NCBI GenBank assembly: GCA_006386115.1
Contig: VFIW01000054.1
Span: 303,108 to 327,500 of the forward strand
Direction: 5' to 3'
Length of the DNA: 24,393 nt
Origin: Globisporangium splendens
Lineage: Eukaryota; Oomycota; Peronosporomycetes; Pythiales; Pythiaceae
This document shows positions 1 through 8,939 of this stretch, piece by piece. The translations under genes were made by a program, and so were the position numbers. Position 1 is the stretch's first letter. Every line of letters starts with the position of its first letter. The notes beneath the pieces were generated by a model. It worked only from the letters and a program-made list of their open reading frames with translations, ran no database searches and had not been told where the DNA came from.

Positions 1-368
1 TTCTGGCAACTTGAACTTGAAGTCCCGTGGAAAGTTCCCTGCAAAGTGATTGGCTACAGCCACTCACTTTAGGTGGCAGAGACACGTCGGTCTCATCACC
101 AGTGCAGTTTCCCAAGTAGGAACCATCACTCAGTACTTGATTAGTACATGATTAGTACATGGGTATTTATGACATCATCACTCTGTACTTGATTAGTACA
201 TGGGTACTTATGAGATCATCAGATGACGTCATTCGTACATGTGGGTGCGCAATGCGCAAGCAAAGATACAGGTCTTTGTCCACAAAGTACGATTCGAAGG
301 TGGTGTGTTCGACACTAAAGTAGGACACAGCCGCACCTTCATGTAATGGCTAGGTATAGCCCATTACA
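1..368 (-). repeat. 3' LTR of element A (partial)
   Basis: This is the inner part of a Ty3/gypsy LTR on the minus strand, cut by the window start. Bases 1-140 match the element B LTR at 18661-18800 almost exactly. The element-proximal edge is the LTR terminus TGTAATGG (minus strand), which ends at 368 next to a polypurine tract. The U3 middle (about 140-340) differs from both other LTRs in the window. It holds duplicated GTACTTGATTAGTACATG modules and one TGACGTCA at 224-231, so this LTR belongs to a distinct subfamily. Confidence 0.85.
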
Positions 369-1506
369 TCATCCCCTCCTTAAAGTCACAAGTACCTTGC
401 GTACTTTTGCAGACCTTTCGGAGCAGTTCACTTTCCAATCGGCCATGAAGCGACCAAGTGACCAAGTGGACCAAGATGAAGAACGTCCTTTGCCCAAGCG
501 GCAGAGAACGGTTCCAGAACTCTTTGACGTTACCTCCATTCTCAACCGAGATGGAGACAAGGAGTTCTACAAGGAGCGGTTCTTCAGTTGGCGTCGGATC
601 AACAATCGTGATCCGAACCAACCCATCGCAGCCCAGAGAGACTCATGGCGAACATTCGTTCGTCTTGAGAACGAGAACAAGATGGAGCGTCTTCTTCGTC
701 GTGGCAATGCTCGTGCCCAAAGAAGAACTCCTGCTGACGACAGAGCGAATCCCAGCTCTGGTCGTCGTAGTGTCACCCCTGGCGACGCTACAAGTGGTTC
801 TCGTAGCTGCGGACCACGTCGGGAACATCAGACTCCATCGTCTGACGTGGTTCCCACGTGTCCGAGCTCGGTGGATATCCACGCCACCGAACTCTGTAGA
901 AGCGTTGAGGACTCAACCGCTTCTTCCCACGAGTCGGTCGATCCTCATGATCAACAATCGACTCAACCACCCAGCGATGATCTCCCTGAGAGTCTATCAA
1001 TGGGGGTGGGGCTGAACGCGAAAACGATTGAGCGACTCTGGAAGTGGAAGAGTGCTCATCGTGGGCAAATCGAGGCTTTGCAGCAGCGTTGTTCGACACT
1101 TGAGGAACGCTGCGAGAGCCTCGAAGACCAAGTGAAGGAGCAGGAGTCGCGGATCGACTCGCTGACCTTTGGTCCCGCCCAGTATCTGGCTTTGGAGTCC
1201 CGTTTCGAGCAACGGTTCGAGCAAGTCCAGGGCGAACTTGAGCGACTCCAAAAGGCTGAGAAGGCTCGTGAAATGCATCACGAACGTCTACTGCGCTCTG
1301 TGGAAGAGGCAGGGACGGCTCTTGAGGTACTCCGCAAGGAGTTTAACTCGCGCCTTCTCGTGCTGGAAGCTGTGAAGGAGGAGTCCTTCGATGTGCTTCA
1401 GCGCCTTTACGCCGAGAAGAATCTCCAAAGCGATGAGCTGTTTGCTCTTCGCAATCAAGTGGAGAGTCTTCAATATCAGCTTGATCGTCTACAAAAGACT
1501 TCGTAG
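346..1506 (+). CDS. Antisense coiled-coil ORF of element A (386 aa)
   Basis: This ORF runs opposite to pol. Its first ATG (346) lies within the 3' LTR edge, and a second in-frame ATG at 445 (MKRPSDQV) may be the true start, since the first 33 codons cross the LTR edge and polypurine tract. Visible features are a bipartite basic patch at residues 35-54 (KR, then KRQR), a conserved block with FYKERFFSWRRIN near 74-86, a Ser/Pro/Arg-rich middle (about 120-215), and a long heptad-patterned coiled coil (about 235-384). The element B copy at 19024 aligns end to end, with indels of whole codons only. No known domain was recognised. It stays open although the pol it overlaps has stop codons. A nuclear, self-associating protein is an inference. 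It could still be a fortuitous antisense frame. Confidence 0.6.
   Translation: MARYSPLHHPLLKVTSTLRTFADLSEQFTFQSAMKRPSDQVDQDEERPLPKRQRTVPELFDVTSILNRDGDKEFYKERFFSWRRINNRDPNQPIAAQRDSWRTFVRLENENKMERLLRRGNARAQRRTPADDRANPSSGRRSVTPGDATSGSRSCGPRREHQTPSSDVVPTCPSSVDIHATELCRSVEDSTASSHESVDPHDQQSTQPPSDDLPESLSMGVGLNAKTIERLWKWKSAHRGQIEALQQRCSTLEERCESLEDQVKEQESRIDSLTFGPAQYLALESRFEQRFEQVQGELERLQKAEKAREMHHERLLRSVEEAGTALEVLRKEFNSRLLVLEAVKEESFDVLQRLYAEKNLQSDELFALRNQVESLQYQLDRLQKTS
369..382 (-). other. Polypurine tract of element A
   Basis: Read on the minus strand this is TAAGGAGGGGATGA, directly before the 3' LTR start TGTAATGG. Purine-rich tracts at this place prime plus-strand DNA synthesis in LTR retrotransposons. 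The same bases lie inside the 5' end of the plus-strand antisense ORF. Confidence 0.75.
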
Positions 1507-3674
1507 GATCGGCTGATCCACTTGGAAGGTAAGGCTTTAGTCTACCCACACAAAATGTAGGATGTAGACGCATGCGTGTAGGTATGTCTAGCGTGTAGGC
1601 ATCACCATTGCATTTAACCACCTTGAACGGTCCAATGAACCTTGGCAGAAGCTTCGAGCTTCCCAAGTTAGACACTGCATGTTCAGGCAGGTTCGCCGTG
1701 CTAAGTAATACAAGATCATTGATCTTATAAACTTGCTTGTTCTTCCTTCCGCTCTTGTCTGCTTGTTCCTTTTGCAGATCCTGAGCCTTCGCGATTGCGT
1801 CTCGAACAAACCTCACAACGGCTTGTCTCCTCACAACAAAGTCATCGACTTACTGCCCTTCACGACTTGTTAGGTCGTCGAGGGGTTTCATCGAGTCAAA
1901 ATTGGCTTTCAACTCGGAAGCAGCATTCAGGTCGTAAGACGACTTCGGCTTGTTTCCGTGAGCCGGAGTCCCTCCCCCACTTAAGGTAGAGACCTCACCC
2001 ATTGTGGAAGCAGGCACTCGGGGATGAATGCCATAGTTCACATAAAATGGAGAGTGACCCGTCGAGACATGCGTGGAGTTGTTCAACGCAAACTTGGCAA
2101 GAGGGAGAAACTCACTCCACTCTTTGAAAGACGTTGCGTAGCTGCGCAACACGTCTTCGAGGACGCGATTCACTCGCTCTGTTTGACCGTCCGTTTCAGG
2201 GTGTGCCGCTGTTGACATGGACAACTTGGTGTCCAGAAGTCCAAACAGTGCACGCCAGAACTTGGACGTAAACCGAGTGTCACGGTCAGACACGATCTCA
2301 ACGGGCAGGCCATGTAGACGGAATACGACGTCTACAAAGACCTTGGCCGTCATTTCGGCTGAGATCTTGTCCGATACAGGCGCAAGATGGACCATCTTGC
2401 TGAATCGGTCCACAAACACAAGGATGCCATTGCGTCCGTGTTTGTCACGTGGAAGTCCGAATATGAAATCCATACTCACAGACTTCCAACTGTCTGATGG
2501 GACAGCCAATGAACGAAGTGGGGCCTGAGTGGAACCAGAAGGTTTCACTCGTTGGCAGATCTCGCAAGTCCTCACATACTTGCGCACCCACTTGTACATG
2601 TGTGGCCAGTAGTAATCTCGAGACAAGTTGAGAAACGTTTTCTCACGTCCGAGATGGCCACCAGAAGGACTGTCATGGTACTCATACAAGAGTCGATGAC
2701 GCAGACCTTCGTCGTTGGGAACAACAACCCTTGCTGTATCCCCTTGTTCAACCGCGTAGTACAACAACCCATTGTGTACTCGGAAGCGGTGAACTCGCGA
2801 CCTTGTGCGTGACGGAAGACCTTGCAGTGCTTTGTCCGAAGGGTCCTTGAAGTACTTCAACAAGTCCTGACATGTTTCGTCAGACTTGTACCCTTCGATA
2901 ATCTCTTCTCGCACTGTAGTCGCAGCTCGCACCGCGATCGCTTGAACATCTTCACAGAGTCGACACGCTCCGTCCGTGTCTCCACTCTTGGTCTTCGGAT
3001 CGTAATCCGGACGTCTTGACAGCGCATCGGCTAAGATGTCTGTCTTGCCTGGCTTGTAGTGTACAACAAAGTTGTACTCTGCAAAGAAGGAGAACCATCT
3101 CGCCATTCCTTGCGACAAATGAGGAGTCTTCACTGCCGTACGCAGAGATGCGTGATCAGTGTAGATAGCGAAGCGCTCCTCGCCAAGCAGATACACACGG
3201 AACTTGACCAAAGAATACTTCATCGCCAGAAGTTCTTTGTCATGGACTGGGTAGTTCCGTTCTGCGGGTCGGAGTTGTCGTGACTGATACGACACAACTC
3301 GCTCATGACCCTCATCATCGTGTTGCATCAAGGCGCAACCGATGGCATAGTCGCTTGCATCGCAAACCACATGAAAAGGCTTGTCGTGGTTCGCAATTGC
3401 CAGCACGGGAGCTTCTCGCAAACTCCTCTTGACTTCGGCAAATGCCATTTGGTGGTCACTGGACCACTCCCACTCAATGTCCTTCTTCAGGAGCTGTGTG
3501 AGCGGTTGCACCAACGCTGCATAATTGCGCGTGTACTTGTGCAAGTAGTTGGCCAGACCCGACCATTGTCTCAGCTGTTTGACGTTCTGAGGCACAGGCC
3601 AATCGTCACCAGCTTTGACCTTCTCCGGACGGACTCGAACACCGCTCTTGCCCACAAAACAACTGAGAACAGCG
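788..3674 (-). pseudogene. Truncated pol of element A (RNase H, integrase, chromodomain)
   Basis: This is a chromovirus-type Ty3/gypsy pol remnant. Homology to element B pol starts abruptly near 3672 inside reverse transcriptase, just after the position of B residue 440, so the RT palm with its YFDD active site is missing. What remains is the end of RT, RNase H (CDASD, KELLA, YTDHAS, ADALSRR), the integrase zinc finger (HX nH, CEIC), a DD35E core, and a C-terminal chromodomain ending at 788-790. In-frame TAA codons at 1850-1852 (a Gln codon in B) and 1343-1345 interrupt it. It is joined at 3674/3675 to an LTR in the opposite orientation. It cannot be autonomous. Confidence 0.88.
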
Positions 3675-4312
3675 TGTAATGGGCTAAAACCAGTCATTAC
3701 ATGAAGGTGGATCTGTTCTCAGATCTAGTGTGCCACACACCACCTTCAGTGTGCATTGTGGAGAGACAAATAACAAAGGGATTTAGGTACGACAGTTCCC
3801 ACATGCACATGTGACGTCACCCCATGACGTCACGAGCGCTCTCTGTGCTGATCAGCGCAGAATGTTGTTCACATGTACTAATCAGTACAGAGTGATGACA
3901 TCCATGTACTAATCAAGTACTGAGTGATGGTTCCTACTTGGGAAACTGCACTGGTGATGAGACCGACGTGTCTCTGCCACCTGAAGTGAGTGGCTGTAGC
4001 CAATCACTTTGCAGGGAACTTTCCACAGGACTTCAAGTTCAAGTTTCCAGAAGATCCCGTAGGTTCAACCTCAGTGTAACCAAGGTTTTATATATCATAT
4101 TCATAGGTTTTATTGTTCATGTTTAGGTTTTAGTCATAAAGCCTCTAGGATCCCTTGAGGTTCATTTACAAGTAGCGACAGGAACCATAACCTTTTCAAT
4201 TCAGTTGCAATTTTACCCTCAAGCTCTCAAGTCGTCCTTCCTCCCTTCGAGTCGGGAGACGCTTCCTCTGGCGCAAGCGTGTGTGCCGTGTTTGAGGGAC
4301 TGTTTGGAACAG
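3675..4312 (+). repeat. Inverted LTR (subfamily of element B)
   Basis: This LTR lies in plus orientation and starts with TGTAATGGGC at 3675. It is nearly identical to the reverse complement of the element B LTR, including two TGACGTCA sites (3812-3819, 3825-3832), and its U3 is unlike that of element A's own LTR. A TATA-like TTTATATAT lies at 4087-4095. The 3' end is unresolved. A terminal-repeat-like CATTTACA ends at 4170, giving a 496-bp LTR, but near-identity to the B flank continues to about 4305 and then fades. No complete target-site duplication was found. Confidence 0.8.
3812..3832. promoter_or_regulatory. Paired TGACGTCA sites in LTR U3
   Basis: Two perfect TGACGTCA palindromes lie at 3812-3819 and 3825-3832, 13 bp apart from start to start. 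In other eukaryotes this octamer binds bZIP factors of the ATF/CREB type. The pair is conserved in the element B LTR. Which oomycete factor would bind is unknown. Confidence 0.5.
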
Positions 4313-4319
4313 CACCCTC

Positions 4320-5005
4320 TTACAGCCAGCCATCCGAACAAATGGCAAACATCGAACTGCTTGAGAGTATCGACTTTGTCTTTTCTCGAAGAATGTCGTG
4401 CTGAATCAAAAAGGAGCTCTGACACGAGGAAGGCAAGCGTGCGGCAGTTGAACGTTGGCACTCGGCTGGGTGTTTCGCGTGGTTTCGAAAAGCGATGTCC
4501 CCCTCTCCAGTCGAGCAGGAGTTCGGAGGTGGCAGCAATGTGAGAGCCGCTCCTACGTCTCCCTCTTTATTAAACAAATTGTTTAATATGCTGAACCTCT
4601 CTATATAAACTGAACATCAGAAGTTCCCTTCCTTGCGTTGATTGTCTTTTAACCTCTCATATCGACACACGTACTGAACGTCTAGGAGCTGCCCACTGAT
4701 GATGCGCGAGACGAGACAAGGTCAGCATTTGATCTCACAAAGTCACGAAACGATTGCGATTCAACGACGTGAAAGGGTGCAGCAGTTCGAAACAGAAACG
4801 CCGCTAAAGCGTCATCCACACGTTTCTTCTCTTCGCAGTGTAGGATGTCTGACCACGCAGCCACGCGTTTCTGTGATAGGGCGGCGTCTCCAACGTCGTC
4901 AGGGTGCTGGTGGATTGGTGCAGCTGGCGAAATGGAACTCAATTCGCCTGCAAGGTAGCGGTGCATTGCCGCCCCCAACACTGCAAACATTGTTCCCAAA
5001 CGCAC
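4320..5005 (-). pseudogene. hAT-like transposase remnant
   Basis: On the minus strand, 5005-4682 encodes about 107 residues that include AFLFRTAAPFHVVESQSFRD. This resembles the conserved hAT block in which a hydrophobic segment leads into a PF-VES--F motif. Further downstream, 4577-4320 ends in MFAICSDGW, like the hAT block carrying a catalytic Asp before Gly-Trp. The two pieces are in different frames, and the sequence stops at the LTR boundary near 4312-4330. No terminal inverted repeats or zinc-finger BED domain were seen. The family assignment rests on two short motifs from memory of the family, so it is tentative. Confidence 0.4.
4568..4588. repeat. 21-bp perfect palindrome
   Basis: TATTAAACAA, a single central A, and TTGTTTAATA form a perfect inverted repeat with 10-bp arms. 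It sits within the hAT-like remnant. It could be a hairpin or a remnant of a small mobile element; nothing else supports a function. Confidence 0.5.
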
Positions 5006-5180
5006 ATATCAGTTCGAAAGACAAGAAATTACAGAACTGGGCTGTGGGTCACTGTGTATCCCATAGCCCACAAACATTCGCGGCTTCGAAAGGTCTCTGA
5101 TGATGCTAGAACGCAGTTCAAAGGACTGCGAACTGTCTCTGTTAAATGACATGATATGAGCAAGCCAAACCTTGCTTATT

Positions 5181-6722
5181 CTACGTTTTCTTCTCATACA
5201 TTTCGTATCCTCGAAACTCATTGTGCCCCGTCCGGGTGCACGTTGCCTCTTTCAGAAGCCGCACAGCTCGATTGACCGCCTTTGTGAGCGTACACGCACC
5301 CCAGACCTCGCGGCGCTTCCTGGTCCGGACCCCTACGTCGTCGTCGCGGTCTGCTATGTCGTACTCGAGAGGATCTGGAAGCGCGAGCAACGGGTGGTCG
5401 CACTTCATGATTTCTTTGGGGATCGCACGCTTGTAGAAATACCGGCCAACGCTTCTCTTACCGACGTAGAAGAGCTGGATGAAGTGAAACGCAACCGGAG
5501 GCGCTTCGGGTACGTACATCTCAATTGGGTCCTCACACGGGTTCTTGGTCGTACTACTGCCGTCGCCATCGCCGTCGAGAAACGTCCAGTACTCTGTCGC
5601 TGCCAAATACGGGTGCGTGATCGCGAGGTTTGAAAAGATCGCGTGCTTGATGAGGTGATTGGCAGCCGCCATCGAGTACGCGTACATCTCGGTCATCCAG
5701 TCCTCAGTCCTATTGCGCGCTTCGACGAGGAAGTTGCAGTAGTCGTCGATCATCGCGTACATGTCGTTCTTGGTCATGATGTACGGCGGTCCGACACCCC
5801 AGTAGTACTCCCATCCATCGGCTTGTGTGGTATTTGCACACGGCTTTCCCGCGCAGATGAGTTGGGACGTGTTGTTGTCGAAGAACTTGTCCTTCTGAAT
5901 GACGTGCCGCCAGTCGTGCGCGATCGCCACGCCGTCTCGAACCTCGTCCGTCACTGCGCTTGGATCCCGCGTGCCTCGGTAGAACTTGGACACATTGCGG
6001 CCTGTGTTCACCTCTAGCGGCTGGAAAAACAGGAAATCAACGTCGATCAATGCAATGATGCCGTGCTGTATGGGCGGATCTGCGTTGCGCAGGAAGTGCT
6101 GCAGCGAGAACGGCTTGTTGTACGGCGGATACCAGTCGTCGATCTCAGAACGCGGATGTCTCGTGTAATCTGGCGTGAAATGCACGCGGTAGTCGTAATA
6201 AAAGCGCGGCTCTAACAGTATTGCCGCCTTTTGCGCATCAGTGCAACCCGAGATAATCTGCGTAATGGGTCCTTTTTGCCCCACGCGCGTTGCTGAGTCC
6301 AGGAGCACGGTCGTAAACAGTTGGCGGTGGTCTTGGTTGCAGTTCGTACTGAACGTGATGTGCATCGAGCTATTGTCGTGGCTCGCAGGGTATGGGAGCT
6401 CCTGGGTGGCATTCTTGCGATCCTCACGCAGTAGCTGCTTTGTACCATGCACATCCGCGTCGTCGGCTACTTCTGGCGCTTGACGCTGCAACAGCTCGTT
6501 ATCGAGCCGCAACATCGCGACCACGTGTTTCCGCTGGGGCTGCGCGTGGTGACCATCATGCTCCACGCGTTCGATTGTACGGAGTGCCGCAGCTGATCGT
6601 GTTGCTGTCGACGCGACCTGCACTATGGACGACAAGCGCAGCAGCGTCACGATCCCCACCGCCAACAGCACCAGCAGCGCGACGGTCGTCGGGACAAGCC
6701 GATGGGGACGAGCACGAGCCAT
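5181..6722 (-). CDS. Type II membrane glycosyltransferase, HPAT/SERGT-like, paralog 1
   Basis: A single-exon gene of 513 codons from the ATG at 6722. An upstream in-frame start at 6881 would add 53 residues, but 6722 puts a basic MARARPHR directly before a membrane anchor (about residues 11-30), as in Golgi type II enzymes. After a stem of roughly 90 residues, the catalytic domain starts at MHITFSTNC (about 120). It continues with [16 protein letters not shown], an YNKPFSL block, the metal-binding DxD motif as LIDVDFLFF (about 225-233), [17 protein letters not shown] and [14 protein letters not shown]. These resemble plant hydroxyproline O-arabinosyltransferases and peptidyl-serine galactosyltransferases (GT95/GT96). 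Several N-glycosylation sequons fit a lumenal domain. The sugar and acceptor cannot be told. It is divergent with the pseudogene at 7224. Its DxD centre is Val, where the other paralogs have Gly. Confidence 0.85.
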   Translation of the reverse strand: MARARPHRLVPTTVALLVLLAVGIVTLLRLSSIVQVASTATRSAAALRTIERVEHDGHHAQPQRKHVVAMLRLDNELLQRQAPEVADDADVHGTKQLLREDRKNATQELPYPASHDNSSMHITFSTNCNQDHRQLFTTVLLDSATRVGQKGPITQIISGCTDAQKAAILLEPRFYYDYRVHFTPDYTRHPRSEIDDWYPPYNKPFSLQHFLRNADPPIQHGIIALIDVDFLFFQPLEVNTGRNVSKFYRGTRDPSAVTDEVRDGVAIAHDWRHVIQKDKFFDNNTSQLICAGKPCANTTQADGWEYYWGVGPPYIMTKNDMYAMIDDYCNFLVEARNRTEDWMTEMYAYSMAAANHLIKHAIFSNLAITHPYLAATEYWTFLDGDGDGSSTTKNPCEDPIEMYVPEAPPVAFHFIQLFYVGKRSVGRYFYKRAIPKEIMKCDHPLLALPDPLEYDIADRDDDVGVRTRKRREVWGACTLTKAVNRAVRLLKEATCTRTGHNEFRGYEMYEKKT

Positions 6723-7223
6723 CGCTTCTGTGTGTGTGTGTTCGCGCGGGCGACAGCACGTGTGCCTGGCCGCGGCCACCAGTCGCAGCGGACCGAACGG
6801 GAAGAGACCCAAAGATCGGCCAAGCGACTCCATGTCAGATGGTCGAAAAGATTCAGCATCTTTGTACTGTCTCAATCCCATTAGTGGGTGCGACTCAGTA
6901 AACCGGTATCAAACCGGTACTTTCAACCCTTCAGTCAATGTGCAAACAATACTATTAAATATCGAAGGTTTTGATGGTCGGATCCCTAACTTAGAGACTC
7001 GCGGCTGACTTTGTTTCTGTCTTTCGCAACTCGAATGAACCATAAAATTGCTGATTTGCGAAAACAGTGGACGCTCATCATCGCTTTCGCTGTGATCACG
7101 TGATTTGCCAATGGCCAAGGGAGCAACAGGCCATGTGCGTGGCGTTGCACCCACTACGCCAGTGCAGTAGCCTCTCAGTACTGCGCTCTGCTCCCACCAG
7201 TGCGTATTGACCACATCGTGTGG
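6723..7223. promoter_or_regulatory. Divergent intergenic region between two glycosyltransferase genes
   Basis: This 501-bp gap separates the minus-strand paralog 1 from the plus-strand pseudogene and must hold or have held both promoters. It contains a 10-bp palindrome ATCACGTGAT at 7095-7104 (an E-box-like core) and a direct repeat of AACCGGTA at 6901-6908 and 6912-6919. No convincing TATA box or oomycete initiator was identified. Confidence 0.4.
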
Positions 7224-8635
7224 ATGCCGCTGTGTTTCGCGCGAATGCATGGCGTCGTAGCTGCTACCGTCGCCTTCATGGCGCTGCTGCATGCTGCAGT
7301 GGCTGTGGCTGTGGCGGATGCGACACCATTGCAAAATGCTACTGCTGCAACTGCTGCTGATGGCACTTTCTCTGCTCAAGACGAAGCGGCGCAATGGGCC
7401 GAGATCGTGGACAAGATGCTGCGGCAGGAGTACCCGGCCAACTACGACAGCAGCTCCATGCACATCGTGTTCAGCACGAGCTGCGGCCAGGACCACCGAC
7501 TGCTGTTCTCGACGATGCTGCTCGAGTCGGCGACGCGCGTGGGCCAGAAAGGGCCGATCACGCAGATCATCTCGGGCTGCTCGGACGAAGAGATGGCGCA
7601 GATTCAAGTGGAGCCGCGCTTCTATTACGACTCCCGCGTGCATTTCACGCCGAGTTACTTTCCGCATCCGCTCCCGGAGATCGACGACTGGTACCATCCG
7701 TACAGCAAACCGTTTTCGGTGCGCCACTGGCTGCAGCATGCGAACCCGTCCGTGCAGCACGACGTCATCGCGCTCATTGATGGTGATTTCCTGTTTTTCC
7801 AGCCGCTGTAGGTCAACACGGAGCGCAACATGACCAAATTCTACACGGCGACGCGCGATCCATTGACAGTGACAGACGAGGTGCGCGATGGGGTCGCGGT
7901 CGCGCACGACTGGCGCCGCGTGATCCGACGCGACGGCTTTTTCGATTGCGACAAATGGCGAAAAGTGTGTGCTGGTGAACCATGTGCCAGTGTCACGAAC
8001 GAGGATGGCTGCGAGTACTTTTGGGGGATTGGACCACCGTACATCATGACGAAGAACGACATGCTCGCGTCCATTGACGACTACTGCGGTTTTGTGGTCA
8101 ACGCGCGCAAGATCACGGACGACTGGATGACCGAGATGTACGCGTACTCGATGGCAGCCGCGAACCACGCCATCAAGCACACGATCTTCTCGCATCTGGG
8201 ATCACACACCTGTACTTGGCTGACAGTGAGTACTGGTCCTTCCTGGACGAAGGCACCGAGACGCAACTGAACCCGTGCCGCGACCCGTTCGAGCTCGTGA
8301 TCCCGAAGGAACCGCCCGTGGGGTTCCACTATTTCTCCAAATACACACTCGGTGACGCACGCGGCCTGCAGTTTTACAAGCGCGAGATCCCGAAAGACAT
8401 CTCCGAGTGCCACCAGGAGCTGCTGAAGGTGCCCACAGCCTCGGAGTACGATCTCGTGACGTTCTTGTACCTCGTGAACCCGACAGACCGGTCGCGAAAG
8501 TACCACGAAGTGTGGGCCGAGTGCACGCTCATCAAGTCGATAAACCACGCGTTGCGGCTGCTGAAACGCTGGAGATGCGCCAGTACGGGGTTCAATAGTT
8601 TCCAGGGGATCGAGCTAAAGATTCCGTCGGGGTGA
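7224..8635 (+). pseudogene. HPAT/SERGT-like glycosyltransferase pseudogene, paralog 2
   Basis: The start at 7224 gives a hydrophobic signal or anchor (about residues 8-30, [21 protein letters not shown]), and the catalytic domain begins at [13 protein letters not shown]. The DxD motif is LIDGDFLFF. Two lesions break it. A TAG at 7809-7811 replaces the Glu codon that the paralogs have after FFxPL. A one-base deletion near 8203-8206, after FSHLG, shifts the frame; the last third (8216-8635) is readable in the new frame and ends normally in RLLK..CASTGFNSFQG. Apart from these it is well conserved, so inactivation looks recent. A sequencing or assembly error at either site cannot be excluded. A product truncated at 7811 would lack most of the catalytic domain. 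Confidence 0.85.
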
Positions 8636-8939
8636 GCTGCTCATTGTGGTAGAACTCTCTAAAGCAAACACTGTTAGGTGGATGAACGCAAACACAAAGA
8701 AATATCAACATAAGATCCCTTTGATTCCATGCTCGCTAAGAAAGCTCTCATGTGCGGTGTATGTTTCTCTCTGTTTGTGTCTCCTTGCTGATTTCGACAC
8801 AAAATAATGGGCACTCGGCTGCCACTGGGCACGCCAGTCAAGTTAAACCAAGACGCTATAGCAGACAAAATAAGCAGTTGCCAACGTCAGCGAAATGAGT
8901 GGCACACGAATATGTAGGAAGGAAGAGATATAGAGACAC
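8636..8939. other. Intergenic, no gene seen
   Basis: This 304-bp stretch lies between the 3' ends of the glycosyltransferase pseudogene and the convergent CENP-B-type gene. It must hold the 3' untranslated regions and poly(A) signals of both. No coding potential or clear repeat was seen. Confidence 0.5.

Noticed and set aside
6909..8195. Long minus-strand frame (428 codons) opposite the glycosyltransferase pseudogene
   Set aside because: It is the antisense shadow of a GC-biased coding region, shares no family resemblance and is rich in Val/Arg/His, as mirrored codons give. Unlike the retrotransposon antisense ORF, it has no independent features.
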